Shown: positions 37,027 through 44,737 of the stretch, in pieces
How positions within the stretch are numbered: the first letter of the stretch is position 1
Layout: each line of letters opens with the position of its first letter
Source of the DNA: Microbacterium testaceum StLB037
GTDB lineage: Bacteria > Actinomycetota > Actinomycetes > Actinomycetales > Microbacteriaceae
NCBI RefSeq assembly: GCF_000202635.1
Contig: NC_015125.1
Location: forward strand, 2,852,001 to 2,916,000
DNA length: 64,000 bases
Reading direction: 5' to 3'
Translations under genes and position numbers: made by a program
The notes under the pieces: generated by a model
The model's database searches: none
What the model saw: only the letters and a program-made list of their open reading frames with translations
Told to the model about the DNA's origin: nothing

Positions 37027-38552
37027 CAGAAGAGTCCTTTCGGGGCGGGGGCGGATGCCAGGATGCCGGGTTTGGCGACGATGGTGAGCTGCATGACCTC
37101 GGCGGGGGTGAGCTCCGGCAGGCGTTGGGCGAGGTCGAGGAACCGGTCGATCTCCTCCGGCAGCAGCACGGGTTCGGCGAGGAGGCGGAACTTGCGGATG
37201 TAGTCGTCGCGGGCGAAGGGGCGGGCGCCGAGGGGGTGGGCGTCGGCGACGGCGATCTCGTCGGTGACGGTGGTGCCGTCGGTGAGGGTGATCTCCACCC
37301 GCCCGCCGAAGGCTTTCTCGTTCGGGTCCTCGGAGTGGTACCGGCGGGTCCATTCCGCGTCTTCGGCGGTGGTGATCTTGTGCCAGAGCTCCACCGTGTC
37401 GGGGCGGTTCGCGCGGGCGGGAGCATAGGAGTGGACGTGGTGCCAGGCGCCGTCCTGCAGGGCGACGGCGAAGATGTACGGGATGGAGTGATCCAGCGTC
37501 TCCCGACTGGCGGTGGGGTCGTATTTCTGCGGGTCGTTCGCGCCGGAGCCGATCACGTAGTGCGTGTGGTGGCTGGTGTGCAGGACGATCGAGGCGATGT
37601 TCGCCGGGTCGCGCAGCTCGGGGCGGTGGGTGCCGAGGCGGCGGGCGAGGTCGATCCACGCCTGCGCCTGATACTCCGCCGAATGCTCCTTCGTGTACGA
37701 ATCCAGGATCCCTCGCTTGGGTTCCCCGTCACCGGGCAGGGGAACGTCGTAGGAGGCGTCCGGGCCGTCCAGCAGCCACGCGATCACCCCGTCCTCCCCC
37801 TCATAGATCGGAGACGGGGACGTTTCCCCGCGCATCGCCCGGTCGACCGCTTCGATCGCCATCTTCCCCGCGAACGCCGGCGCATGCGCCTTCCACGAGG
37901 AGATCTCCCCCTTACGGGACTGGCGGGTCGCGGTGGTGGTGTGAAGAGCCTGCCCGATCGCCTGATAGATCGTCGCCTGGTCCAGGCCCAGGAGGGTGCC
38001 GATACCGGCGGCCGCGGCGGGGCCGAGGTGAGCGACATGATCGATCTTGTGCTTATGCAAACTGATCGCACGAACCAGATCGATCTGCACCTCGTACGCG
38101 GTGGCGAGGGCGCGGACCACGGCGGCACCGTCGCGACCGGTGTGCTGGGCCACGGCCAGGACCGGGGGGATGTTATCGCCGGGATGGGAGTAGTCCGCCG
38201 CCAAGAACGTGTCGTGGTAATCCAGCTCGCGCACCGCGACACCGTTCGCCCACGCCGCCCACTCCGGGCTCGAGCGTCGCTCCAACGCGCACCCGAACAC
38301 GGTCGCCCCCGACCCCCCGATCGACACCGCGTGATCCAACGCCTGCTGCCGCGCCGCGCTCACCGGCCCGCGTGACAGCGACGCCGCCGCCACGGCGGCA
38401 TTGTCGATCACCCGGTTGATGATCATGTCGACCACATCAGCGTCCACCGGAACCGGGTCCACCGCCACCCGCGCCAACGACCACGCGAGCTGCCCCTCAC
38501 GGGCGAGGTTCTCTTCGCTACGGTGGACACGAACATGGTGCGTGATCGTCAT
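37026..38552 (-). CDS. prpD: 2-methylcitrate dehydratase
   Basis: This 508-residue MmgE/PrpD-family enzyme dehydrates 2-methylcitrate. [57 protein letters not shown] and [23 protein letters not shown] are family hallmarks. ATG 38552 overlaps the stop of the GntR gene (ATGA). No aconitase that would act next is in the window. Confidence 0.95.
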   Translation of the reverse strand: MTITHHVRVHRSEENLAREGQLAWSLARVAVDPVPVDADVVDMIINRVIDNAAVAAASLSRGPVSAARQQALDHAVSIGGSGATVFGCALERRSSPEWAAWANGVAVRELDYHDTFLAADYSHPGDNIPPVLAVAQHTGRDGAAVVRALATAYEVQIDLVRAISLHKHKIDHVAHLGPAAAAGIGTLLGLDQATIYQAIGQALHTTTATRQSRKGEISSWKAHAPAFAGKMAIEAVDRAMRGETSPSPIYEGEDGVIAWLLDGPDASYDVPLPGDGEPKRGILDSYTKEHSAEYQAQAWIDLARRLGTHRPELRDPANIASIVLHTSHHTHYVIGSGANDPQKYDPTASRETLDHSIPYIFAVALQDGAWHHVHSYAPARANRPDTVELWHKITTAEDAEWTRRYHSEDPNEKAFGGRVEITLTDGTTVTDEIAVADAHPLGARPFARDDYIRKFRLLAEPVLLPEEIDRFLDLAQRLPELTPAEVMQLTIVAKPGILASAPAPKGLF

Positions 38553-39229
38553 GGTCTTCTCTTTCGGGCGGCGGGCTGCGGGGTGAGTGCGAGCTCCGGG
38601 GTGGTCTCGAGCGAGTCGAGGATGCTGGTGAGTGCGTTGTGCAGGTGCACGTGCACGGCGTGAGCGGCGAGCTCGCCGTCGCCGGCCGCGATGGCCGAGG
38701 CGATCAGCCGGTGCTCGGCGACGGACGCCGCGAGCCGCTCCGGCCGGTAGCGGGCGAGGCGCCGGACGCGCACGAGATGGGTGCGGATGTTCTGCAGGGC
38801 ACCGACGAGATAATCGTTGGCAGCGGCGGCATCCAGCTCGTCGTCGAAATCGGCGATGAGGGCGTAGTACGCATCCCTTGCGGCGTCGCCGTCGAGGTCG
38901 GCTGCCGCGAAAGCGTCGGCCATCCGCGCGAACGTCGGGGCCGCTGGGGATGCCGCAGCCAGGCGTGCCGCGGTCTCTTCGAGTGCGCGGCGCACGGTGA
39001 ACAGGGAGCGGATGTCATCGCTCTGCACGTCGGTGACCACGGTCACCCGTGGCGAGGATTGCGCGACGAGCCCGTCGGAGGCCAGGCGCGCGAGTGCCGC
39101 CCGCAGGGGAGTGCGACTGACGCCGAGGCGGGCGGACTGCTCGACCTCGCCGAGCACGGTGCCGGGTGCGAGAACGCCCGTCTGGATCTCGTCGAGGAGC
39201 GTCGTGTAGGCCCGGTCGCTTGCGCGCAT
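38549..39229 (-). CDS. GntR-family regulator of the prp operon
   Basis: The 226-residue protein has an N-terminal winged helix ([49 protein letters not shown]) and an all-helical FCD-type effector domain with [27 protein letters not shown] 39229 has GAGGGGG upstream. It is the first gene of the operon and its promoter carries a matching palindrome, so it probably represses itself and prpDBC until a methylcitrate-cycle metabolite is present. Confidence 0.9.
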   Translation of the reverse strand: MRASDRAYTTLLDEIQTGVLAPGTVLGEVEQSARLGVSRTPLRAALARLASDGLVAQSSPRVTVVTDVQSDDIRSLFTVRRALEETAARLAAASPAAPTFARMADAFAAADLDGDAARDAYYALIADFDDELDAAAANDYLVGALQNIRTHLVRVRRLARYRPERLAASVAEHRLIASAIAAGDGELAAHAVHVHLHNALTSILDSLETTPELALTPQPAARKRRP

Positions 39230-39263
39230 CGCAGGCCCCCTCAGCTCCGTCGGTGACAGTGAG

Positions 39264-39278
39264 TGTATACGCAATACA
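39264..39278 (-). promoter_or_regulatory. Palindromic operator over the prp promoter
   Basis: The 15-bp sequence TGTAT-N5-ATACA on the minus strand contains the TATACA -10 candidate of the prp operon. It lies ~35 bases before the GntR start codon. Confidence 0.55.
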
Positions 39279-39316
39279 GCTCCCGCGGGGGTCAGATCCG
39301 CTCTTTTCCCCGACAA

Positions 39317-39329
39317 TGTATCCATAACA
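39317..39329 (-). promoter_or_regulatory. Second TGTAT-type site upstream of the prp promoter
   Basis: The plus strand reads TGTATCCATAACA, an incomplete copy of the operator at 39264-39278, about 50 bases further upstream. Two sites could allow DNA looping, but the copy is degenerate. Confidence 0.35.
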
Positions 39330-39374
39330 GCGAAGGTCCCGGATGCCACGGGTGCGGCATCCGGGACCTTCGCT
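39329..39374 (-). terminator. Terminator of acs
   Basis: A perfect 19-bp stem (39329-39347 with 39356-39374) and an eight-base loop lie 11 bases past the acs stop on the minus strand. Confidence 0.8.
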
Positions 39375-39384
39375 GACGGGATCC

Positions 39385-41352
39385 CTACTTCACCTGTGCG
39401 CTGATGACGCTCATGACGGCGGTGTCCGCGAGGGTCGTCGTGTCTCCGACCTCGCGCCCCTCGGCGACATCGCGAAGGAGGCGGCGCATGATCTTGCCGG
39501 AGCGGGTCTTGGGCAGCTCTCCGACGATGTACACGTCGCGGGGGCGGGCGATCGGGCCGATCTGCTCACCGACCCACTTGCGCAGCTCATCGCCGAGGCC
39601 CTCGACGGGGTGCTGCTTGAGGTAGCTGCTCTTGATGATGACGAAGGCGACGACGGCTTGGCCCGTCGTCTCGTCGGAGGCGCCGACGACCGCGGACTCG
39701 GCCACGCCCTCGTGGCCGACGAGGGCCGACTCGATCTCGGCCGTCGACAGGCGGTGGCCCGAGACGTTCATCACGTCGTCGACGCGGCCCAGGAGCCAGA
39801 CGTCGCCGTCGTCATCGAGCCGGGCGCCGTCGCCCGCGAAGTAGTAGCCCTTGTCGGCGAACTTCTCCCAGTACGTCTCGCGGTAGCGATCGGGGTCGCC
39901 CCAGATGCCGCGGAGCATGCTCGGCCAGGGCTCCGTGACGACGAGGAGGCCGCCGCTGCCGTTTCCGACGGGCTCGCCCTGGTCGTCGACGACGGCGATC
40001 GAGATCCCCGGAATGGGCACCTGCGCCGAGCCGGGCTTGGTCTCGGTGACCCCGGGGAGCGCGGAGATCATGATCGCGCCCGTTTCGGTCTGCCACCAGG
40101 TGTCGACGATCGGAGCCCTGTCGGCCCCGATGATGTCTCGGTACCAGACCCACGCTTCGGGGTTGATGGGCTCGCCCACGGAGCCGAGGAGGCGCAACGA
40201 CGACAGATCGAACTTCTGCGGGACGTCGCGGCCGATCTTCATGAACGACCGGATCGCGGTGGGCGCGGTGTAGAAGATCGTCACGCCGTGCTTCTCGATG
40301 AGCTCCCACCAGCGCCCGGGGTGCGGGGTGTCGGGGGTTCCTTCGTAGAGGAGTTGGGTCGCGCCGTTGGCGAGCGGACCGTACGTGACGTAGGTGTGGC
40401 CCGTGATCCAGCCGATGTCGGCGGTGCACCAGTACACGTCGGTTCCGGGGTGCACGTCGTGGACGACGCGGTTGGTGAAGGCCGCCTGCGTGAGGTAGCC
40501 GCCGGAGGTGTGGAGGATGCCCTTGGGCTTCCCGGTCGTGCCGGAGGTGTAGAGGATGAACAGCGGCGTCTCGGCGGGGAAGGCCTCGGCCTCGTGCTCG
40601 GCGGCGGCCTGCGGCACGACGTCGTGGTACCAGAGGTCGCGCCCCTCGACCCAGTCGACGTCGTTCTCGCCGCGCTTGACCACGAGCACGTGTTCGACGG
40701 TCTCCTGGATGCCGGACCCGTTGCGGTCGGCGAGGGCTTGGTCGACGGCGGGCTTGAGGGGGGAAACCTTGCCCTTGCGCCAGCCGCCGTCGGCGGTGAT
40801 GACGAGCTTGGCGCCGGCGTCATCGATGCGGGAACGAAGGCTGTCGGCCGAGAAGCCGCCGAAGACGACCGAGTGCACGGCGCCGATGCGGGCGACGGCG
40901 AGCATGGAGGCGATGGCCTCGGGGATCATCGGCAGGTAGATGGCCACGCGATCGCCGCGTTCGATCCCCAGGCCGATCAGGACGTTCGAGAGGCGCTTGA
41001 CCTCGTCGGTGAGCTCTGCGTAGGTCACGTTCCGCTGGTCGCCGGGTTCGCCCTCCCAGCGCAGAGCGATGCGGTCGCCGTTGCCGGCCTCGACGTGGCG
41101 GTCGAGGCAGTTGTAGGCGACGTTGAGCTCTCCGTCGGCGAACCATTCCGCGAAAGGCGGGTTCGACCAGTCGAGCACCCGTGTGAAGGGTGTGTGCCAG
41201 TGCAGCTCCCGAGCCTGATCGGCCCAGAACCCCTCTCGGTCGGCCGCGGCGCGTTCGTACAGGCTGCGGTCGGCGACGGCCGCGGAGGCGAACTCCGCCG
41301 AGGGCGCGAACCGCCGGGTTTCGTTGAGGAGATGGTCGATCTGGCTGCTCAT
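39385..41352 (-). CDS. acs: Acetyl-CoA synthetase
   Basis: It activates acetate (and often propionate) with ATP and CoA. The 655 residues show the AMP-binding P-loop TSGTTGKPKGILHTSGG, TWWQTETGAIMIS, YFAGDGARLDDDGDVWLLGRVDDVMNVSGHRLSTAEIE and the C-terminal PKTRSGKIMRR whose Lys is the catalytic, acetylation-regulated residue. AAGGAG precedes ATG 41352. It lies next to the prp operon. Confidence 0.96.
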   Translation of the reverse strand: MSSQIDHLLNETRRFAPSAEFASAAVADRSLYERAAADREGFWADQARELHWHTPFTRVLDWSNPPFAEWFADGELNVAYNCLDRHVEAGNGDRIALRWEGEPGDQRNVTYAELTDEVKRLSNVLIGLGIERGDRVAIYLPMIPEAIASMLAVARIGAVHSVVFGGFSADSLRSRIDDAGAKLVITADGGWRKGKVSPLKPAVDQALADRNGSGIQETVEHVLVVKRGENDVDWVEGRDLWYHDVVPQAAAEHEAEAFPAETPLFILYTSGTTGKPKGILHTSGGYLTQAAFTNRVVHDVHPGTDVYWCTADIGWITGHTYVTYGPLANGATQLLYEGTPDTPHPGRWWELIEKHGVTIFYTAPTAIRSFMKIGRDVPQKFDLSSLRLLGSVGEPINPEAWVWYRDIIGADRAPIVDTWWQTETGAIMISALPGVTETKPGSAQVPIPGISIAVVDDQGEPVGNGSGGLLVVTEPWPSMLRGIWGDPDRYRETYWEKFADKGYYFAGDGARLDDDGDVWLLGRVDDVMNVSGHRLSTAEIESALVGHEGVAESAVVGASDETTGQAVVAFVIIKSSYLKQHPVEGLGDELRKWVGEQIGPIARPRDVYIVGELPKTRSGKIMRRLLRDVAEGREVGDTTTLADTAVMSVISAQVK

Positions 41353-41413
41353 CGCGGCGCTCCTTCGCGGTCGAGGTGATGCCGCGTCCTCGCGGGCATC
41401 GTCACCATGCTGA

Positions 41414-41419
41414 CGCTAG
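41414..41419 (-). promoter_or_regulatory. -10 box of acs
   Basis: TAGCGT on the minus strand would start a transcript with a leader of roughly 55 bases. No distinct -35 element is seen. Confidence 0.4.
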
Positions 41420-41510
41420 CGAGGGCCCCCGACACCCGGCCACCTCCGATAGTTGGCATCCGCTCGAGAAGAAACAGGTGATATATCAGGGGCGCGCGGC
41501 GTGTGGTGAG

Positions 41511-41539
41511 TTGGCGGGGCCGTCCGAGGCGCGTAATCT
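41511..41539 (+). promoter_or_regulatory. Promoter of the 6C RNA
   Basis: TTGGCG (41511-41516), a 17-base spacer and TAATCT (41534-41539) form one of the best sigma-A type promoters in the window. Transcription should begin near 41546. Confidence 0.75.
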
Positions 41540-41545
41540 AGCCAT

Positions 41546-41653
41546 GCCCGAACATCGCTTCCGGCATTCGCGTCGGTGGGAGCCCCCCAATTTCCGCCGG
41601 CGCGTGGCGGCATCCCTCGCCCCCCACTGATGGGATGCCGCCCCCTCTTTTTT
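41546..41653 (+). ncRNA. 6C RNA (actinobacterial small RNA)
   Basis: The stretch shows the two stem-loops with six-cytosine loops that define 6C RNA. The first stem (GCGTCGGTGGGA paired, with G-U pairs, to TTTCCGCCGGCGC, ~41570-41604) encloses GCCCCCCAA. The second (41606-41616 with 41632-41642, 11 bp perfect) encloses a loop with CCCCCC and is followed by CTCTTTTTT, an intrinsic terminator. In M. tuberculosis 6C RNA (B11) also lies beside the tad genes, between Rv3660c and Rv3661. It regulates mRNAs through its C-rich loops. 5' end is estimated from the promoter. Confidence 0.88.
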
Positions 41654-41776
41654 CCGCCTCGTCCGACGCCGGACCGAGGTGCGGTGCGGCTCCCTCTCCC
41701 CGAGAGGCGACCTCGACGATCTCTCCACGGATCCGCCTTCTGCGGCCACGGCCGACGCTCCCGTCCTCGTACGGTC

Positions 41777-42751
41777 ATGGGCATGTCTCCCGTCCTTCCC
41801 TTCCGGCCTCTCTCGAGCGTCTGGCGTGATCCGGCGCTGGCCTTCCTTCGGCCGTTCCTCGACGACCCGGCGGTCACGGACCTTTTCCTCAACGGTGACG
41901 AGGGACTCTTCGTCGACCGCGGACAGGGGGCGGAGGCGGTTCCGTCCTGGCGCGCGGAGGAGAGCGACGTGCGTCGGCTGGCGGTTCGCCTGATCGCGCT
42001 CGGGGGGAGACACCTCGATGACGCGTCGCCGTGCGTCGATGTGCGCCTGGATCGCGGCATCCGGGTCCATGCCGTGCTCTTCCCCGTCTCCACGCGGGGG
42101 ACGGCGATCTCCATCCGTGTTCCCCGGTGGGACGCGCCCGACCTGGAACGGTTGGAAGAGGTGGGGATGTTCACGGCGCGGGGGCGTGACCGGCTCGAAA
42201 GCCTGGTCGAGGCGAGGGCGAACCTGCTCATCACCGGAGCGACGGGTGCGGGAAAGACGACGCTGTTGAGCGCTCTTCTCTCTCGCGTTCCCCGCGATGA
42301 GCGCCTCGTGACGATCGAGGAGGTGGCCGAACTCCGTCCCGCACATCCGCATCATGTCGCCCTCGAGGCGCGCCAACCCAACCTCGAGGGGGCAGGCGGC
42401 ATCGGGCTTGCCCGCCTGGTGCGCGAGGCGTTGAGGATGAGGCCTGACCGTCTCATCCTCGGGGAGTGTCGAGGGGAGGAGCTCCGCGAACTCCTCCTCG
42501 CGTTGAACACGGGGCACGACGGAGGGGCGGGCACCCTGCACGCCCGGAGCCTCTCCGACGTGCCTTCTCGCCTCGAGGCGCTCGGCGCGTTGGCGGGGAT
42601 GGACGCGGCGACGACGGCGCGGCAGGCGCACAGCGCCCTGGACGCGGTCATCCACGTCGAACGCACCTCCCTCGGCCGCCGCATCGTCGGTGTCGGTCGC
42701 CCGCTCCTGCGAGACGGGCGACTGTCGATCGAGCCGGAGCGGTGGACATGA
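41777..42751 (+). CDS. Tad pilus/secretion ATPase (CpaF/TadA)
   Basis: This hexameric ATPase drives assembly of Tad-type pili. The 324 residues have the N-terminal FLDDPAVTDLFLNGDEGLFVDRG, Walker A GATGAGKTT, the Asp/Glu box RLVTIEEVAELRP, RMRPDRLILGECRG (Walker B) and TGHDGGAGTLHA with the His box. ATG 41777 or 41783 may be used, as neither has a ribosome site. Earlier in-frame starts would run into the 6C RNA. The usual TadZ/Ssd gene is not present upstream. Confidence 0.88.
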   Translation: MGMSPVLPFRPLSSVWRDPALAFLRPFLDDPAVTDLFLNGDEGLFVDRGQGAEAVPSWRAEESDVRRLAVRLIALGGRHLDDASPCVDVRLDRGIRVHAVLFPVSTRGTAISIRVPRWDAPDLERLEEVGMFTARGRDRLESLVEARANLLITGATGAGKTTLLSALLSRVPRDERLVTIEEVAELRPAHPHHVALEARQPNLEGAGGIGLARLVREALRMRPDRLILGECRGEELRELLLALNTGHDGGAGTLHARSLSDVPSRLEALGALAGMDAATTARQAHSALDAVIHVERTSLGRRIVGVGRPLLRDGRLSIEPERWT

Positions 42752-43653
42752 TGCTCGTGCGCCGTCGGGCGAGCTCCACGGACGCAGACCCCCTCGACAC
42801 GGTTCTCCGTCTCGCCGTTCTCCTCTCGGCGGGGCTCAGCGCAGCCGCCGCATGGCAGCATCTGGCCGAAGACGCCGAGCCGATTGCGCGTGACGCCGCT
42901 GCTGCCGCCGCCGCGGGTGACGACGTCGCCGTCGTTCTGAGGAGAGCGGGACAAGGCTGGCTCGATATCGCGGCGGTGTGGGCCGTCGCGACATCCGTAG
43001 GTGCGCCCTTGGCCGACACTCTTCGCGAGGTGGGTACATCCCTCCGCGAGGCGCGGGACATCGCAGATGACGTGAGGGTCGCCCTGGCAGAACCTGCCGC
43101 GACGGCGCGGCTCCTCGCAGGTCTGCCGCTCGTGGGTGTTCCGCTCGGTGCTGTCCTCGGGTTCGACACGGTGCGTGTGCTCACCGCCGATCCCGTGGGC
43201 CGTCTGTGTCTCGCGGCAGGGCTGGCGCTGGTCGTCATGGCTCGTGTCTGGTCCCGACGGTTGGCGCGTCGGGCGGAACCCGCGAGAGTCGTGCCCGGAA
43301 TGACCGCGGAGCTTCTGGCGGTCGCGCTCGCTGCGGGAGCGTCCATCGAACGTGCCCGCTCGCTCATCGCCGCGGAGCGACGTGGCGGGGCTCTCGCGGA
43401 TGATGACGACCTGCGCCGCGCCGAAGCCACGCTCGACCTCTCCCTGCGTGCGGGGGTGCCGGCGGGGGAGCTGCTCCGCGGCGACGCGTGGCTGGCCCGT
43501 CGCGCCGCGCGGACCGAGGGACGCGAAGCAGCGGCCCGGCTGTCCACGCGTCTTCTTCTTCCGCTCGGCGTCTGCACCCTCCCTGCTTTCCTGCTCCTCG
43601 CCGTGGCGCCGCTCCTCATCGGCGTGCTCCGCTCCGGCGTCTCCCCGTTCTGA
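42748..43653 (+). CDS. TadB/TadC-like membrane protein, apparently both halves in one
   Basis: The 301-residue type II secretion F-family protein starts at ATG 42748, overlapping the ATPase stop (ATGA). Residues ~15-170 (LSAGLSAAAAWQHLA, WLDIAAVWAVATSVGAPLADTLREVGTSLRE, GLPLVGVPLGAVLGFD) look like the C-terminal half of TadB. Residues ~190-300 (LLAVALAAGASIERARSLI, AEATLDLSLRAGVPAGELL, LGVCTLPAFLLLAVAPLLIG) look like TadC. Mycobacteria have two separate genes. It forms the inner-membrane platform of the pilus machine. Confidence 0.8.
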   Translation: MMLVRRRASSTDADPLDTVLRLAVLLSAGLSAAAAWQHLAEDAEPIARDAAAAAAAGDDVAVVLRRAGQGWLDIAAVWAVATSVGAPLADTLREVGTSLREARDIADDVRVALAEPAATARLLAGLPLVGVPLGAVLGFDTVRVLTADPVGRLCLAAGLALVVMARVWSRRLARRAEPARVVPGMTAELLAVALAAGASIERARSLIAAERRGGALADDDDLRRAEATLDLSLRAGVPAGELLRGDAWLARRAARTEGREAAARLSTRLLLPLGVCTLPAFLLLAVAPLLIGVLRSGVSPF

Positions 43654-43717
43654 CCCGTCCCTCTCCTCCTTACGCAACTCGACTCATCCCCGCCCTCACC
43701 GACGAAAGAGGTCTCCC

Positions 43718-43957
43718 ATGACGATCCCCATCCCGTTTCCCTTCGCCGCCACTCCCGACGCCCCGTCGTTGCCGCTCTTGACGAATCAGCGTGCCGGTTC
43801 GCTCTTCCTCGACGATCGCGGAGCGGCCACCGCCGAGTACGCGATCGCCACGATGGCAGCCGTCGCCTTCGCCGGGTTGCTCGTCATGATCATGAGGAGC
43901 GACGAGGTGCGCGGCATCCTGACCGATCTCGTCCGCCGCGCGCTCACCGTCCAGTGA
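43718..43957 (+). CDS. DUF4244 pilin-like small protein
   Basis: The 79-residue protein has the pilin-type segment DDRGAATAEYAIATMAAVAFAGLLVMIM, with Glu five residues after the processing Gly as in Flp pilins, then a short tail. GAAAGAGG precedes ATG 43718. It is the probable major pilin of the locus, equivalent to Rv3656c. Confidence 0.85.
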   Translation: MTIPIPFPFAATPDAPSLPLLTNQRAGSLFLDDRGAATAEYAIATMAAVAFAGLLVMIMRSDEVRGILTDLVRRALTVQ

Positions 43958-43967
43958 GGAGCGCCCG

Positions 43968-44300
43968 GTGAGACGAGTCCTCCTCGACGAGCGTGGCTCG
44001 GTGACTGCGGAGTTCGCGGTCGCCGTCCCGGCCGTCATCGTCGTGCTGGCCCTCGGCGTGGGCGTGTTGGGATCGGCGTCGACGGCCGTCCGGCTCCAGC
44101 ACGTGTCCGCCGAGTCGGCCCGGCTCCTCGGGCGAGGCGACGACGCGCGCGCCTTCGCGGCGATCGGCGACATCGGCGCCTCGATGTCGGTCTCCCGTCG
44201 CGACGGTCTCGTGTGCGTCGACGCGTCGGCACCGGTTCCGCTCTCCGTGCCGCTCCCTCCCGTGTCGGCGCGCGCCTGTGCCCTGGACGGGGGCGAGTGA
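43968..44300 (+). CDS. TadE-like pseudopilin
   Basis: The 110-residue protein has DERGSVTAEFAVAVPAVIVVLALGVGVLGSA, the TadE-type N-terminal processing and membrane segment, followed by a ~65-residue outer domain with two Cys. GTG 43968 is ten bases behind the pilin-like gene. Rv3655c is the mycobacterial counterpart. Confidence 0.82.
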   Translation: MRRVLLDERGSVTAEFAVAVPAVIVVLALGVGVLGSASTAVRLQHVSAESARLLGRGDDARAFAAIGDIGASMSVSRRDGLVCVDASAPVPLSVPLPPVSARACALDGGE

Positions 44301-44737
44301 TGCCCGGCACCGTTTCCGTCGTCGGCGTCACGGCGGTCACCGCCGCTCTGACCCTCGCGCTCGCCGCGGTCGGCGGAGCCGCTGTCCATGCGCAGAAGCT
44401 CGCCGGAACAGCGGATGCCGCGGCCCTCGCGGCGGCGGATACGGTGAGCGGTGCCGTCGACGGTGTGCCCTGCGAGGCCGCCGCCGCGGTCGCGGCAGCC
44501 GGTGGCGCGACCCTCGAGGAGTGCGTGCTCGACGGCCTCGTCGCCACGGTGGGGGTGGGGACGGCGTACGGTGGAATTCCGTTCGATGCACACTCTCGAG
44601 CCGGTCCCCCCGAAATGACCGCTCGAGCGGTCCCCGGGAACCCCACCAGGAATGCGTGTGTATGGTGTGCAGCGAAGAAAGGACCCCAGTGGCAAACGGC
44701 AAGAAGCTCGTCATCGTCGAGTCCCCGACCAAGATGA
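44300..44737 (+). CDS. Rv3654c-like Tad locus protein
   Basis: The 145-residue protein starts at ATG 44300, overlapping the TadE stop by one base (TGATG). One hydrophobic segment (VTAVTAALTLALAAVGGAAVHA) is followed by GTADAAALAAADTVSG, a helicase/secretion-neighbourhood TadE-like signature, and two Cys. The last ~40 residues have unusual composition and the frame runs 49 bases into topA, so the natural end may be less conserved. It ends the Tad set. Confidence 0.7.
   Translation: MPGTVSVVGVTAVTAALTLALAAVGGAAVHAQKLAGTADAAALAAADTVSGAVDGVPCEAAAAVAAAGGATLEECVLDGLVATVGVGTAYGGIPFDAHSRAGPPEMTARAVPGNPTRNACVWCAAKKGPQWQTARSSSSSSPRPR

Noticed and set aside
41479..41488. Palindrome TGATATATCA upstream of acs as a CRP/GlxR site
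   Set aside because: The spacing between TGA and TCA is four bases, not the six or eight of CRP-type sites, and the flanks do not match. It may be chance in an AT-rich patch.
41544..41630. Arg-rich 28-codon open frame with its stop in a terminator loop, resembling a leader peptide for the tad genes
   Set aside because: The same bases fold as 6C RNA with both C6 loops and its promoter puts the transcription start at about base 41546, after the ATG. A small RNA explains the sequence better.
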